Positions 33,848-43,305 of a stretch of DNA of 59,548 nt are shown here, piece after piece (the first letter of the stretch is position 1; each line of letters begins with the position of its first letter). The notes under the pieces are model-generated. The model did no database searches. It saw nothing but the letters and a program-made list of their open reading frames with translations, and was not told the DNA's origin. The translations under genes were made by a program, and so were the position numbers. Source of the stretch: Nocardiopsis kunsanensis DSM 44524 (lineage in GTDB: Bacteria > Actinomycetota > Actinomycetes > Streptosporangiales > Streptosporangiaceae). The stretch spans positions 1 to 59,548 of the forward strand of contig NZ_ANAY01000037.1 in the NCBI RefSeq assembly GCF_000340965.1, given 5' to 3'.

Positions 33848-34544
33848 GTGTACGGCCTCTCCTCCTGGATCTGTGTGCCGATCCTTGAGCCTTAATCCTG
33901 GCGCTTGGCCCGGATGTCCAATATTCCCGATCGAAGGGACATTGGCATCACCCGAGGTGATTGTGCGACCACACCAAGCAACTTTGCACGTGGGAGGCCA
34001 AAGAAAGCCGCCCGTGGTCGCGTCACGCTAAGTGATTCTAGCGACACGTTTAGTGGCATGTGGTCTATTCGGTCAAAACTTCGTTCTCCGGCCTCGTTTT
34101 TCTCGATCCGGAGTGGCCGAAGTGCTAGGGGGGAGCTGACCGAAACCCGGCCGCCGGGCTCGGCCCCCGAAGGTCGTCGCGCTGGTCGGTCCGATGGTTC
34201 GGTCGGGTCGCCGGGGGCGTGCGAAGGAAGGCCGTCCCTTCGAGCCGAGCGGTCGGGCCATGCGGGATCGCCCGCGTGGCAGGGCTTCTCTGGTTACGGA
34301 GCGTGCAGACCGTGATCGCCTCACTACAGTCTACGTCGATCCCTAACGGGCGTTATGCCCAATTTCTGAGAGCTTGGCGTGGGGCTGCGGAGGTGTTCTT
34401 CCGGGCGGCTTCCTCACGTGGGAAAAGGCTCTCTGAAGAGGTTGAGAAACCTGGTGTACCAGGTTGGTGTACGGCGTGTCGGGTCCGTTGCTTCACGACG
34501 AACGGTCGAGAAGTGTCGACGAAAACCTGAAGGCCCCGTAACAC
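33848..34544. other. Long upstream region of bldC
   Basis: 697 bases without a convincing gene. The part next to bldC (about 33890-34090) is AT-richer than its surroundings and carries two inverted repeats at 33918-33945 and 33948-33960. A minus-strand open frame at 34073-34324 has Arg/Ser-rich, non-protein-like composition and is not called. Confidence 0.5.
33918..33960. promoter_or_regulatory. Two adjacent inverted repeats upstream of bldC
   Basis: CCAAT...ATTGG with inner TCCC...GGGA arms (33918-33945), then TCACC-CGA-GGTGA (33948-33960), about 70-115 bases upstream of the bldC start. They are candidates for regulator binding or a 5' untranslated hairpin. Confidence 0.35.
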
Positions 34545-35420
34545 TCAGTTGGCGTGTTGCAGGGCACGCACATACTTCCACCGTTCCAGCAATCGCTCGC
34601 GCAGCTTCCGCACCTGGCCCGTGGCACCCTCGGCCAGGGCCGCCACCGCACCCGAGACCTCCGCGACCGACCGGTCCGCATGCAGGTGGTCATCGCTCAG
34701 CAGGTACGGCAGGCCCCCGTAGTCGAGCTCGACGAGCGCCTCGGGGTGTGCGGTCGAGGTCAACCAGTCCTTCACCCGCTCGACCCCGCCGGAGGCCGTG
34801 TTCTCCCCGACGTGTTCGCGCAGTACCGCCGAGGTGTGCTCCAGCCGGCGCAGCGCCGACGAGTACCAGGTCAGATACAGCAACGTGCGTGTGTCCTGGT
34901 TCGACAGCACCAGGCACCGCTCGTCGTCCTCGAACGGCACGAACCACGGGACCGGGATCGTCCAGTTGCTCGACAGGATCCCGGGCCGCACCACCGCACC
35001 CGAGTCGAGCCAGGAACGGTAGGCCTCCTCCACCCGTTCGGCCTCCGGGGCCGGGACGAAGGATTCGCTCACCGCGAAGGGCACCGTGTTGCTGAAGTCG
35101 TCGTAGGCACGCCACGATCGCAACCGGGTCTGCCACGGGCACACGTACAAACGGCCCTCGATCATCCGCAGGTAGGCGTGCTCACTCTCCTCCTCCGGGG
35201 CCACCCGCGGGGGCGAGACCAGGAGTCGGCCCAGGCTCTCGTGCTGCTCGGCATCCAGGGTGCGGATACGCCGGGGACGGTCCGGTGAGAGTGCGTACTC
35301 CTCCCATCTCCGGCGTTCCTGCGGGGCGAAGGCGTCCAGCGGTTGGTAGAGACGGAGATAGGCACTGTAGGGCAACACGGTCGCATCGTGGCACAGATCG
35401 TCCTGTCGGACACGCACCAT
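34545..35420 (-). CDS. Conserved actinobacterial protein of unknown function (DUF8083-like)
   Basis: 291 residues from the ATG at 35420; homologues as I recall begin near the LPYSAYLRLYQPLDAF motif, so a GTG at 35378 is a likely alternative start (277 residues). Recognisable conserved blocks are LYVCPWQTRLRSWRAYDDF, the WFVPFEDDERCLVL segment and VELDYGGLPYLLSDDHLHAD near the end. No catalytic motif, signal peptide or membrane helix. It is typically found near bldC and pur genes in related genomes, as here, but no function is established. Confidence 0.75.
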   Translation of the reverse strand: MVRVRQDDLCHDATVLPYSAYLRLYQPLDAFAPQERRRWEEYALSPDRPRRIRTLDAEQHESLGRLLVSPPRVAPEEESEHAYLRMIEGRLYVCPWQTRLRSWRAYDDFSNTVPFAVSESFVPAPEAERVEEAYRSWLDSGAVVRPGILSSNWTIPVPWFVPFEDDERCLVLSNQDTRTLLYLTWYSSALRRLEHTSAVLREHVGENTASGGVERVKDWLTSTAHPEALVELDYGGLPYLLSDDHLHADRSVAEVSGAVAALAEGATGQVRKLRERLLERWKYVRALQHAN

Positions 35421-35631
35421 CGGAAACGCCTGGTGGACGGGGAGTCCGGCCGCTGTCGGCCTCCGTCGGACACGGGTGGCGTAGGCATGGCGGGGCCCGA
35501 CCAGGTACGGTTGTAGGTGTACGTAAGCTGGCGTGAGTCGTCAGTCGCGTTTGACGGCCGTCAGCCGACAGTTCGGGTTAGTTGAGAGAACTGGGGTTCA
35601 TCCGAACCCCATCGTTGAGGGGGTCGAGCCA

Positions 35632-35859
35632 ATGGGGCGCGGCCGAGCCAAGGCCAAGCAGCAGAAGGTCGCCCGGAAGCTCAAGTACAGCACCGGTGGA
35701 ACTGACCTCGATCGGCTGCGGTCGGAGCTGGGTGTCGCTGAGGGGCAGGGGTCTCAGAGCGGTCCGTCGGGCCCGGAAGACTCCTACGGAGAACCTCATG
35801 ACGACCTGATCGACCGTTACGCCGATTTCGCCGAGAAGCACTCGGACTCCGACAGATAG
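35632..35859 (+). CDS. DUF3073 protein
   Basis: 75 residues, ATG at 35632 with GAGGGGG upstream. The N-terminus MGRGRAKAKQQKVARKLKYS and following TGGTDLDRLRSELG are the DUF3073 signature of small basic actinobacterial proteins; the C-terminal half is acidic. Function unknown, possibly nucleic-acid or ribosome associated from the basic start. It ends before a strong shared terminator. Confidence 0.85.
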   Translation: MGRGRAKAKQQKVARKLKYSTGGTDLDRLRSELGVAEGQGSQSGPSGPEDSYGEPHDDLIDRYADFAEKHSDSDR

Positions 35860-35947
35860 GTCGACCGAGGTCTTCGACCGCTCGGACAGCAACAACTGAG
35901 TCTGTGGGCAGACCCCGATGTTCCAGGGGCACCGCATACAGGTGGAT

Positions 35948-35985
35948 ATAGCCGGTGCGAACCACTCCTGTGGTTCGCACCGGCT
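35948..35985. terminator. Strong bidirectional terminator
   Basis: A perfect 18-bp stem (ATAGCCGGTGCGAACCAC / GTGGTTCGCACCGGCTAT) with a TCCT (or AGGA) loop, between convergent DUF3073 and purM. Stem length is exceptional for the window. Confidence 0.85.
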
Positions 35986-36020
35986 ATGTCTGCGCCCTTT
36001 GCGGGCGAGCACCGATGCGC

Positions 36021-37082
36021 TCACGCCGACCGGTACTCGCCGGTGACGACGGCGTTGCCCGATCCGGCAGTGACCTCGCCCAGACGCCAGGACGGGACAC
36101 CGCGCTCGGACAACAGGGCCAGGGCCCGTTCGGCGTCCTGTTCCGCGACGATCGCGACCATGCCCACGCCCATGTTGAACGTGGCCTCCATGTCCGCGCG
36201 GCCCACCCCGCCCTTCTCGGCGAGGTGGTCGAAGAGCCGGCCCGGGGCCCACGTCCCGCGGTCCACGTGTGCGTCGGTGTGGTCGGGCAGGGACCGTGAC
36301 AGATTCGCGGCGAGCCCGCCCCCGGTGATGTGCGAGTAGGCGTGCACCTCGACCTCGGCGGTCAGGGCGACGCAGTCCTGTGCGTAGACCCGGGTCGGGG
36401 TCAGCAGAGCCTCGCCCAGGGGACCGTCCAGCTCCGGGACCTCGCCGAACAGGTCCAGGTCGGCCTCGTCCACGATGCGCCGGATCAGTGAGTACCCGTT
36501 GGAGTGCGGTCCGGAGGAAGCCATCGCGATCAGGGCATCGCCCTCGCGGACCCGGTTCGGGCCCAGGATCGCGTCACCCTCGACCACACCGGTGCCTGCC
36601 CCGGCCAGGTCGTACTCGTGCGGTTCCATCGCGCCCGGGTGCTCGGCGGTCTCCCCGCCGATGAGAGCGCACCCGGCCCGCTGGCAGCCCTCGGCGATCC
36701 CACCGACGAGCTCGGCGATGCGCTCGGGCACCACCGCGCCGGTCGCGATGTAATCGGTCATGAAGAGCGGCTCGGCCCCGCTGACCACCAGGTCGTCGAC
36801 GACCATCGCCACCAGGTCGATGCCGATGGTGTCGTGCCGGTCCAGCTGTTGGGCGAGCATCACCTTGGTCCCGACCCCGTCGGTGGAGGTCGCCAGGACC
36901 GGGTCGCGGTACTGGGCGGTGTTCAGTCGGAACAGTCCGGCGAAACCGCTGGCGTCATCGACCTGCTCCGGGCGGCGGGTCCGCGCGACGTGGCGCTTCA
37001 TCAGGTCGACGGCGCGCTCACCGGCGGCGATGTCGACGCCCGCGGCCGCGTACGCGCCCGCCCCTGTGTTCTCGGCTGCCAC
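36021..37082 (-). CDS. purM: Phosphoribosylformylglycinamidine cyclo-ligase (AIR synthetase)
   Basis: 353 residues from a GTG at 37082 (VAAENTGAGAYAAAG), supported by a GAGGAG site; the frame is open to 37175. Catalyses ATP-dependent ring closure of FGAM to AIR in purine synthesis. PurM motifs: the N-terminal YAAAGVDI, DGVGTK with the ATP/metal site, GIDLVAMVVDDLVVSGAEPL, GGETAEHPG, and the HITGGGLAANLSR loop. It follows purF with 102 bases between, so the two are probably one unit. Confidence 0.96.
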   Translation of the reverse strand: MAAENTGAGAYAAAGVDIAAGERAVDLMKRHVARTRRPEQVDDASGFAGLFRLNTAQYRDPVLATSTDGVGTKVMLAQQLDRHDTIGIDLVAMVVDDLVVSGAEPLFMTDYIATGAVVPERIAELVGGIAEGCQRAGCALIGGETAEHPGAMEPHEYDLAGAGTGVVEGDAILGPNRVREGDALIAMASSGPHSNGYSLIRRIVDEADLDLFGEVPELDGPLGEALLTPTRVYAQDCVALTAEVEVHAYSHITGGGLAANLSRSLPDHTDAHVDRGTWAPGRLFDHLAEKGGVGRADMEATFNMGVGMVAIVAEQDAERALALLSERGVPSWRLGEVTAGSGNAVVTGEYRSA

Positions 37083-37184
37083 GCGAGTTACTCCTCGTGA
37101 TGTGTTCGGTGGTACGGGGTGCCGTGTTCCGGCGTCGGGCACGGCGGCACCAGGGTGATGTGCGGAAGAAAGCACAAGGGCAAG

Positions 37185-38684
37185 TCAGCGGCCGCCCACG
37201 GCAACGGTGGAGCCCTCAGGGGTGCCACAGACCTTCTCCAGCATGTGCTTGCCCTGGGACCCGGTGTCGATCTCCAACGGGTACACACCGTCGAAACAGG
37301 CCCGGCAGAGCTGGCCGGAGGGGACCTCCGTGGCAGCGGTGAGTTCGTCCAGGCTCACGTAGGAGAGGGTGTCGGCGCCGATGGACTCGGCGATCTCGTC
37401 CGTCGACAGGTTCGCCGCGATGAGCTCGTCCCGGCTCGCGAAGTCCACCCCGTAGTAGCAGGGCCACAGCACCGGAGGACTGGAGATGCGCACGTGCACC
37501 TCGGTGGCGCCGGCCTCCCGCAGCATTCGTACCAGGGCACGCTGGGTGTTGCCGCGCACGATCGAGTCGTCCACGACCACCAGGCGGCGCCCGCCGATGA
37601 CATCGCGCAGAGGGTTGAGCTTGAGCCGGATACCGAGCTGGCGCAAGGTCTGGCTGGGCTGGATGAAGGTGCGCCCCACGTAGGAGTTCTTCACCAGGCC
37701 CTGGGCGAAAGGGATCCCGCTGGCCTCGGCGTATCCGACCGCGGGCGGGGTGCCCGACTCCGGGACCGGGATGACCAGGTCGGCGTCGACCGGGTGCTCA
37801 ACGGCCAGACGGCGGCCGACCTCCACCCGGGTGGTGTTGACGTTGCGCCCGGCGATCGTGGTGTCGGGGCGCGCCAGGTACACGTACTCGAACAGGCAGC
37901 CCTTGCGGCGTGCGGGGGCGAAACTGCGCGAACGCAGCCCCCGCTCGTCGATGGTGAGGAACTCACCCGGCTCGATCTCGCGGACGAACTCGGCCCCCAC
38001 GATGTCCAGGGCGGCGGTCTCACTGGCCACGACCCAGCCGCCGGCACCGGAGGTCTCTCCGAGGCGGCCGAGCACGAACGGGCGGATGCCCTGCGGGTCG
38101 CGTGCCGCGTAGAGGGTGTTCTCGTCCATGAACACCAGGGAGAAGGCCCCGTGCACCTGTGGGAGGAGCTCCATCGCTGCGTCCTCGATGGAGACCTCGG
38201 GGTCGCTGTGGGCGTGGTCGGCCAGGAGCTGCGTGAGGATCTCGGTGTCCGTGGTGGCGCGCTGGGGGCCCCGCATCCGCGCGGCGAGCTCGGCGGTGTT
38301 GATCAGGTTGCCGTTGTGCCCGAGCGCCAGTCCGCCCTCGCGGGCGAAGGTCGGCTGGGCGTTCTCCCACACGGGCGAACCTGTCGTGGAGTAGCGGCAG
38401 TGGCCGATCGCCATGTGCCCGCGCAGGTTCTCGAGGGTGGCCTCGTCGAAGACCTGGGAGACGAGCCCCATGTCCTTGTAGACGACGATGCGTTCCCCGT
38501 CGCTCAGTGCGATGCCCGCGGATTCCTGCCCGCGGTGTTGGAGCGCGTAGAGACCGAAGTAGGTGAGCTTACTGACTTCTTCGCCGGGTGCCCAGACCCC
38601 GAAGACACCGCAGGCATCCTGCGGGCCGCGTGCGTGCGGATCGAGGTCCGTGGAGAGCCGGCCGTCGGAGTACGGCACGTGCAC
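37185..38684 (-). CDS. purF: Amidophosphoribosyltransferase
   Basis: 499 residues from a GTG at 38684; a second GTG at 38678 is possible. First committed step of purine synthesis (PRPP + glutamine to phosphoribosylamine). N-terminal glutaminase begins at Cys25 (DACGVFGVW) after a propeptide that must be removed. PRTase domain has the PRPP loop VVVDDSIVRGNT. The KGCLFEYVY, PCYYGVDF and LCRACFDG cysteines match the [4Fe-4S], Bacillus-type enzyme. Sterol-carrier-like gene lies 93 bases upstream, purM downstream. Confidence 0.97.
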   Translation of the reverse strand: MHVPYSDGRLSTDLDPHARGPQDACGVFGVWAPGEEVSKLTYFGLYALQHRGQESAGIALSDGERIVVYKDMGLVSQVFDEATLENLRGHMAIGHCRYSTTGSPVWENAQPTFAREGGLALGHNGNLINTAELAARMRGPQRATTDTEILTQLLADHAHSDPEVSIEDAAMELLPQVHGAFSLVFMDENTLYAARDPQGIRPFVLGRLGETSGAGGWVVASETAALDIVGAEFVREIEPGEFLTIDERGLRSRSFAPARRKGCLFEYVYLARPDTTIAGRNVNTTRVEVGRRLAVEHPVDADLVIPVPESGTPPAVGYAEASGIPFAQGLVKNSYVGRTFIQPSQTLRQLGIRLKLNPLRDVIGGRRLVVVDDSIVRGNTQRALVRMLREAGATEVHVRISSPPVLWPCYYGVDFASRDELIAANLSTDEIAESIGADTLSYVSLDELTAATEVPSGQLCRACFDGVYPLEIDTGSQGKHMLEKVCGTPEGSTVAVGGR

Positions 38685-38777
38685 AGCTTAGTGCCTGCCG
38701 GTCGCCCGCACACCATTCGGGGGGCGTTCACTTTCCTCGGAGCGCGTGAGTGCGGGCCCGACGGTACCCTTCACCCT

Positions 38778-39215
38778 TCAGGGCCACAGCGGCAGATGTG
38801 CGGACAGGTCGGCACGTGCGCCACTGGCACTGACCCGGTGGTTCCCGAGCTCTTCCTCCCACGTGACGGCGCCGGTGGCCAGGCGCAGCCACGTGAGCGG
38901 CCCGGTCTCCACCACACCCGGCGGAGTGCCCCGCGTGTGCCGGGGACCCTCCACCGCCTGTACGGCCCCGTACGGAGGCACACGCACCTCCAGGCTGTTG
39001 CCCGGGGCCCGTTCCGCCAGGACCGCCAGCGAACCGCGTACGGCCGCTCTGACGGCCGGACGCAGCGGCTCGGGGGCGCGCAGCACCGCGCGGGCGCACG
39101 CCTCCACCGCCTCCTCCTCGCTGCCCTCGAACGGCTCCTCGCCCAGGGCGGAACGTTGGTCGTCGAGTGCGGTACGCAGACGCTTCAGGGCGCTCGCGGT
39201 CAATGCGGTCGGCAT
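38778..39215 (-). CDS. Sterol-carrier-family protein
   Basis: 145 residues from the ATG at 39215 (MPTALTASALKRLRTAL); an in-frame ATG at 39344 would add an Arg/Pro-rich extension unlike the family. The C-terminal part carries the actinobacterial SCP-like signature: SLEVRVPPYGAVQAVEGPRH, then TRGTPPGVVETGPLTWLRLA and RVSASGARADLSAHLPL. Members are encoded next to purF in many actinomycetes. Ligand and role unknown. The opposite-strand open frame over the same bases is low-complexity and was rejected. Confidence 0.8.
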   Translation of the reverse strand: MPTALTASALKRLRTALDDQRSALGEEPFEGSEEEAVEACARAVLRAPEPLRPAVRAAVRGSLAVLAERAPGNSLEVRVPPYGAVQAVEGPRHTRGTPPGVVETGPLTWLRLATGAVTWEEELGNHRVSASGARADLSAHLPLWP

Positions 39216-39553
39216 GGGGCCAGCGTACGGCCCCGGAAGCCGGGCCGGCCGGGGGAGGAACGCTTCATGCCCCCCCCGGGACGATCGGATCACGGAACGA
39301 CAGCAATACTTGTCAGCGGACGGAAATGCCCTGAAGGTGGACACCGAGAGGCACCTGTGGAGTCGTTCACCGCTTCCCCGGCCGGGTGATTCCTGTCTCA
39401 GGGACGCAGGGGTCCGAGAGCGCCGAACACGGCAGCGTCCCTGGCCTCCCGGCCCCCAGCCGGGTGCCGCGCCGCGCCCTACCGCGCTGAAGCAACTGGT
39501 CAGCGCCCTTAATATCCACCAAGGAAGACCACCGCACCATCGGGAGAGACGAC
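39216..39553. other. Intergenic stretch
   Basis: 338 bases between divergent genes. A single GTTCACC sequence near 39364 resembles one half of a PHO-box unit, but no tandem copy is present. No gene seen. Confidence 0.4.
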
Positions 39554-40171
39554 GTGCGCCTGCGTTTGCGCCCGCGTGATGACAGCTACTACGAGATGTT
39601 CACCGATTCGGCGAACAACCTGGTCATCGCGGCCCGCCTGTTGGTGGAGCTGATGAGTGACGGGGCTGACCGGGAAGCCATCACCGAGAAGATGCGCGCC
39701 TGCGAGCATGCCGGGGACGACGCCACCCACGCGATCATGCGGCGGCTCAACAAGAGCTCGGCCACCCCCATACACCGTGAGGACATCTATCGCCTCGCCT
39801 CCAACCTCGACGACGTCATGGATTCCATGGAGGCGGCCGTCGACCTCATCGGCCTCTACGAGCTCGACCGTCTGCCCAAGGGCATCATCGACCAGATCGA
39901 GGTGCTGGAACGTGCCGCCGAGCTGACCGCCGAGGCCATGCCGCGCTTGCGCGACCTCGAGGACCTCACCCGGTACTGGATCGAGATCAACCAGCTCGAG
40001 AACCAGGCCGACCGCATCTACCGCAAGCTCCTCGCCCGCCTCTTCAGCGGCGAGTACGAGGCTCTGACGGTGCTCAAGCTCAAGGACGTCATCGAGGAAC
40101 TCGAGACGGCCGCTGACGCGTTCGAGCACGTCGCGAACACGGTCGAGACGATCGTGGTCAAGAGCGGCTGA
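39554..40171 (+). CDS. DUF47/PhoU-like phosphate transport accessory protein
   Basis: 205 residues from the GTG at 39554 with GGGAGAG upstream. All-helical DUF47 protein, related to PhoU: MRLRLRPRDDSYYEMFTD, then CEHAGDDATHAIMRRLNKS, HREDIYRLASNLDDVMDSME and a C-terminal VIEELETAADAFEHVANTV. The E/D-x-x-x-D pairs are the PhoU-type metal sites. DUF47 genes normally precede pit, a low-affinity phosphate transporter, but here the next gene is the convergent pstB. It may regulate a transporter encoded elsewhere. Confidence 0.88.
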   Translation: MRLRLRPRDDSYYEMFTDSANNLVIAARLLVELMSDGADREAITEKMRACEHAGDDATHAIMRRLNKSSATPIHREDIYRLASNLDDVMDSMEAAVDLIGLYELDRLPKGIIDQIEVLERAAELTAEAMPRLRDLEDLTRYWIEINQLENQADRIYRKLLARLFSGEYEALTVLKLKDVIEELETAADAFEHVANTVETIVVKSG

Positions 40172-40179
40172 GGAACGAC

Positions 40180-40217
40180 GGAGGGCCGGGGTGCACCGCA
40201 AAGCACCCCGGCCCTCC
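40180..40217. terminator. Shared terminator of DUF47 gene and pst operon
   Basis: A perfect 15-bp stem GGAGGGCCGGGGTGC / GCACCCCGGCCCTCC with an 8-base loop, between convergent stops at 40171 and 40232. Confidence 0.8.
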
Positions 40218-40231
40218 CGAACGGGTGGTGG

Positions 40232-41011
40232 TCAGCCGAAGCGGCCGGTGATGTAGTTCTCCGTCTCCTTCTGCTCGGGACGGGTGAACATCTGGTTGGT
40301 CTCCCCCATCTCGATGAGCTTTCCGGGCTTGCCGGGGGCGGAGAGGTTGAAGAACGCGGTCCGGTCGGACACACGCGCGGCCTGCTGCATGTTGTGGGTG
40401 ACGATCACGATCGTGTAGTCCTCCTTCATGTTGTGAATGAGGTCCTCGATCGCGAGTGTGGAGATCGGGTCCAGCGCCGAGCAGGGCTCGTCCATGAGGA
40501 GGACGGACGGCTTGACGGCGGTGGCGCGGGCGATGCACAGGCGCTGCTGCTGACCGCCGGAGAGGCCGGCACCGGGCTTGTTGAGGCGCTCCTTGACCTC
40601 TTCCCACAGGTTCGCGCCGCGCAGCGACTCCTCGACCAGGTCGTCGGCCTGGGACTTGGACATGCGGGAGTTGTTGAGCCTGGCCCCGGCGATGACGTTG
40701 TCGTAGATGGACATGGTGGGGAAGGGGTTGGCCTTCTGGAAGACCATCCCGATCTCGCTGCGCACCATGACCGGGTCGACGTCGGGACCGTAGATGTCCA
40801 GGTCGTCGAGGAGGACCTTGCCCTGGGCACTCGCACCGGGGGTGACTTCGTGCATGCGGTTCAGCGCGCGCAGGAAGGTGGACTTGCCGCAGCCGGAGGA
40901 CCCGATGAACGCTGTCACCGACCGCGGCTCGATGGTCATGGAGACGTCCTCCACGGCCTTGAAGTCGCCGTAGAAGACGTTGAGTCCGGAGACGTCGATT
41001 CGTTTCGCCAC
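40232..41011 (-). CDS. pstB: Phosphate ABC transporter ATP-binding protein
   Basis: 259 residues, ATG at 41011. ABC ATPase of the high-affinity phosphate importer: Walker [11 protein letters not shown]-loop VFQKANPFP, signature LSGGQQQR, Walker B VLLMDEP, and the H-loop [13 protein letters not shown], all intact; the PstB-type end [16 protein letters not shown] is present. It pairs with PstC and PstA on the cytosolic side. Last gene of the operon, 37 bases after pstA. Confidence 0.97.
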   Translation of the reverse strand: MAKRIDVSGLNVFYGDFKAVEDVSMTIEPRSVTAFIGSSGCGKSTFLRALNRMHEVTPGASAQGKVLLDDLDIYGPDVDPVMVRSEIGMVFQKANPFPTMSIYDNVIAGARLNNSRMSKSQADDLVEESLRGANLWEEVKERLNKPGAGLSGGQQQRLCIARATAVKPSVLLMDEPCSALDPISTLAIEDLIHNMKEDYTIVIVTHNMQQAARVSDRTAFFNLSAPGKPGKLIEMGETNQMFTRPEQKETENYITGRFG

Positions 41012-41048
41012 TGGATGTTCCTCTTGAGTCAGAGCGTGGGGCGGGTGG

Positions 41049-42122
41049 TCAGCGGGTCTTCGGAGCGAAGAGGCGGCCGATCATGCGGGCCAGGAAGAAC
41101 AGCAGCATGACCACCAGGATCAGCGTCAGCGCCGCGGCCCAAGCCCTCTCGTAGTTCACGGCCCCACCCATGCGGACCTGCGAGTAGATGAACACCGGGA
41201 GGTTCATCATCTGCCCCTCGAACAGGTTCCAGTTGATGGACACGGCCGACGATCCCGCGGTGAGCACCAGCGGTGCCGTCTCTCCGATAACACGAGCGAT
41301 GGCGAGCACGATTCCGGTCGTCAGACCGCTCGCGGAGGTCGGCAGTACGACCTTGGTGATGGTGCGCCACTTGGGCACACCGAGAGCGTAGGAGGCCTCC
41401 CGCAGTTCCATCGGGACCAGGCGCAGCATCTCCTCGCTGGAGCGCACCACGACCGGGATCATCAGGACCGCGAGGGCGAGCGCGCCGGAAGCGCCGTTGA
41501 GGTGTCCGGGGCCCAGCAGCATCATCCACAGGGCGACCACGAACAGACCGGCGACGATCGAAGGGATACCCGTCATCACGTCGACGAAGAAGGTGATCGC
41601 CTTCTTGAGGCGTCCCTGGGCGTACTCGACGAGGAAGACCGCGGTGAGCACACCGACGGGCACCGAGATGACGGTTGCCATGCCGGTGATCGCCAGGGTG
41701 CCGACGATGGCGTGGTAGACACCGCCCGCGTCCATGCTCGGCAGGACGCCGTTCATGGAGACGGACAGGAAGTAGATGTCGAAGCGGGCCATGCCGTTCT
41801 GCGCGACCGTCCACAGGACCGACACCAGCGGGGCCATCGCCAGCAGGAAACACCCGTAGACGATCGCGGTGACGAAGCGGTCCTTGGCCTTGCGCGCGCC
41901 CTCGACGCGCACGGAGGCGGTCACGGAGATGACCAGGTAGGCGACCGCGGTGAGCAGTGCCCACAGCATGACGCCGAAGGAGGAGAAGGCCAGCAGCACG
42001 CCGGCCACCACGGCGGCCGAGGCGGTCAGGAGGACGGGTGAGAAGTAGAGGGGCAGCGATCCGCGGCTCAGCTCGGCGCGGGTCGCCGGCTCGGGAGGCT
42101 GCTGCGTGGTCGTCGTGCTCAT
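41049..42122 (-). CDS. pstA: Phosphate ABC transporter permease PstA
   Basis: 357 residues, ATG at 42122. Six to eight membrane helices; the permease EAA-like loop is [20 protein letters not shown]. The N-terminal part has two extra helices before the transport domain that starts near [20 protein letters not shown]. With PstC it forms the channel. Its start overlaps the pstC stop by one base (TGATG), so translation is coupled. Confidence 0.95.
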   Translation of the reverse strand: MSTTTTQQPPEPATRAELSRGSLPLYFSPVLLTASAAVVAGVLLAFSSFGVMLWALLTAVAYLVISVTASVRVEGARKAKDRFVTAIVYGCFLLAMAPLVSVLWTVAQNGMARFDIYFLSVSMNGVLPSMDAGGVYHAIVGTLAITGMATVISVPVGVLTAVFLVEYAQGRLKKAITFFVDVMTGIPSIVAGLFVVALWMMLLGPGHLNGASGALALAVLMIPVVVRSSEEMLRLVPMELREASYALGVPKWRTITKVVLPTSASGLTTGIVLAIARVIGETAPLVLTAGSSAVSINWNLFEGQMMNLPVFIYSQVRMGGAVNYERAWAAALTLILVVMLLFFLARMIGRLFAPKTR

Positions 42123-43084
42123 CAGGCCTCCTTGTTTCCACGCGCGACGACGTAGCGGGCCGCCATGTTGACGATCAGCGTGATCGCGAACAGCACCAGG
42201 CCGGCGGCGATGAGCGCGGAGACGCCGTAGCCGGTGGCCTCGGGGTACTGGAGCGCGATGTGGCCGGCGATGGTCTGGTTACCGCTCTGCAGGACGTTCC
42301 AGGAGATCGACAGGGACGGGGACAGGATCATTGCCACGGCCATCGTCTCGCCGAGCGCTCGGCCCATGCCCAGCATGGCGCCGCCGACGATGCCGGACTT
42401 ACCGAAGGGGAGCACGGCCAGCCGGATCATCTCCCAGCGGGTGGCGCCCATGGCCAGGGCGGCCTCGCGGTGGCCCTGCGGCACTTGCTGGAAGACGTCC
42501 CGGGACATCGCGGTGATGATCGGGAGAATCATGACGGCCAGAGCCACGCTCGCGGTGAGGAGGGTCCGGCCGGACGGGGAGGGCGGCCCGGCGAACAGGG
42601 GGATCCAGCCGAGGTAGCGGCTGATGCTCTCGAAGACGGGGACCAGCTGCGGGGCCAGGAAACCGATGCCCCACAGGCCGTAGACGACGCTGGGGATGGC
42701 GGCCAGCAGGTCCACCATGTAACCCAGCAGGGAGGCCAGCCGGCGCGGCGCGTAGTAGACGATGAAGAGCGCGATGCCGATCGCCACAGGGGTGGCCATG
42801 ACGAGGGCGATCGTGGCGGCCAGGACCGTACCGAAGGCCAGGGCCGCGATACCGAAGGCCGGATCCTCACGGACGTTGGCTTCCCACTCCTGGGTGGTCA
42901 GGAAGTTCTGTGTGTTGGCGGCCAGCGAGGGCCATGCCTGGACGATCAGGAAGGCTGCGACACCGGCCAGGATCAGCAGGATGAGGAGGCCCGAGCTTCG
43001 TGCGAGCCCGGCGAAGACTACGTCGCCGATCCGGCGCTTGCCCGTGGGCGGGGGTGCCGCCTGAGGCGCGTCCGTGGTCGTCAT
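42122..43084 (-). CDS. pstC: Phosphate ABC transporter permease PstC
   Basis: 320 residues, ATG at 43084. Six membrane helices and the EAA-like loop HREAALAMGATRWEMIRLAV; LLAAIPSVVYGLWGIGFLAP is the typical conserved PstC stretch. First gene of the operon, with a PHO box about 90 bases upstream. The usual pstS gene, which should come directly before pstC, is missing; the next upstream gene is mshD, transcribed in the same direction. Confidence 0.96.
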   Translation of the reverse strand: MTTTDAPQAAPPPTGKRRIGDVVFAGLARSSGLLILLILAGVAAFLIVQAWPSLAANTQNFLTTQEWEANVREDPAFGIAALAFGTVLAATIALVMATPVAIGIALFIVYYAPRRLASLLGYMVDLLAAIPSVVYGLWGIGFLAPQLVPVFESISRYLGWIPLFAGPPSPSGRTLLTASVALAVMILPIITAMSRDVFQQVPQGHREAALAMGATRWEMIRLAVLPFGKSGIVGGAMLGMGRALGETMAVAMILSPSLSISWNVLQSGNQTIAGHIALQYPEATGYGVSALIAAGLVLFAITLIVNMAARYVVARGNKEA

Positions 43085-43172
43085 GGAGTGGCTCCGTTGG
43101 GAATGGGTTGCGGGGTCGGATCACCCAGGCGCGCGAAAGGGACGTGCCGCGCCGAATGCGAAGGTAGGCGGC

Positions 43173-43216
43173 GGAGGTGACCAGTTCTCCCAGAAGAGGT
43201 GAACTACAGGTGAACT
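43173..43216 (-). promoter_or_regulatory. PHO box (PhoP-binding direct repeats) of the pst operon
   Basis: On the minus strand, four contiguous 11-base units: AGTTCACCTGT, AGTTCACCTCT, a degenerate TCTGGGAGAAC and TGGTCACCTCC. The GTTCACC core in 11-base steps is the PhoP site described in Streptomyces. It lies 89-132 bases before pstC, so phosphate starvation should induce pstCAB. Confidence 0.85.
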
Positions 43217-43305
43217 GGATGCCGCATCACCGTGGCCGCAGGGGATGTGGGCGGTGAATGTGATCACCCCCACCCGCCCCCGGGCCTGGTGGGAACGGGA
43301 GCGGA

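Noticed and set aside
34073..34324. Minus-strand 83-codon frame upstream of bldC
   Set aside because: Arg/Ser/Pro-rich without start signal or homologue that I recognise; treated as non-coding.
38746..39579. Plus-strand 277-codon frame opposite the sterol-carrier-like gene
   Set aside because: Ser/Arg/Thr-rich and unlike any protein; the minus-strand frame has family motifs.
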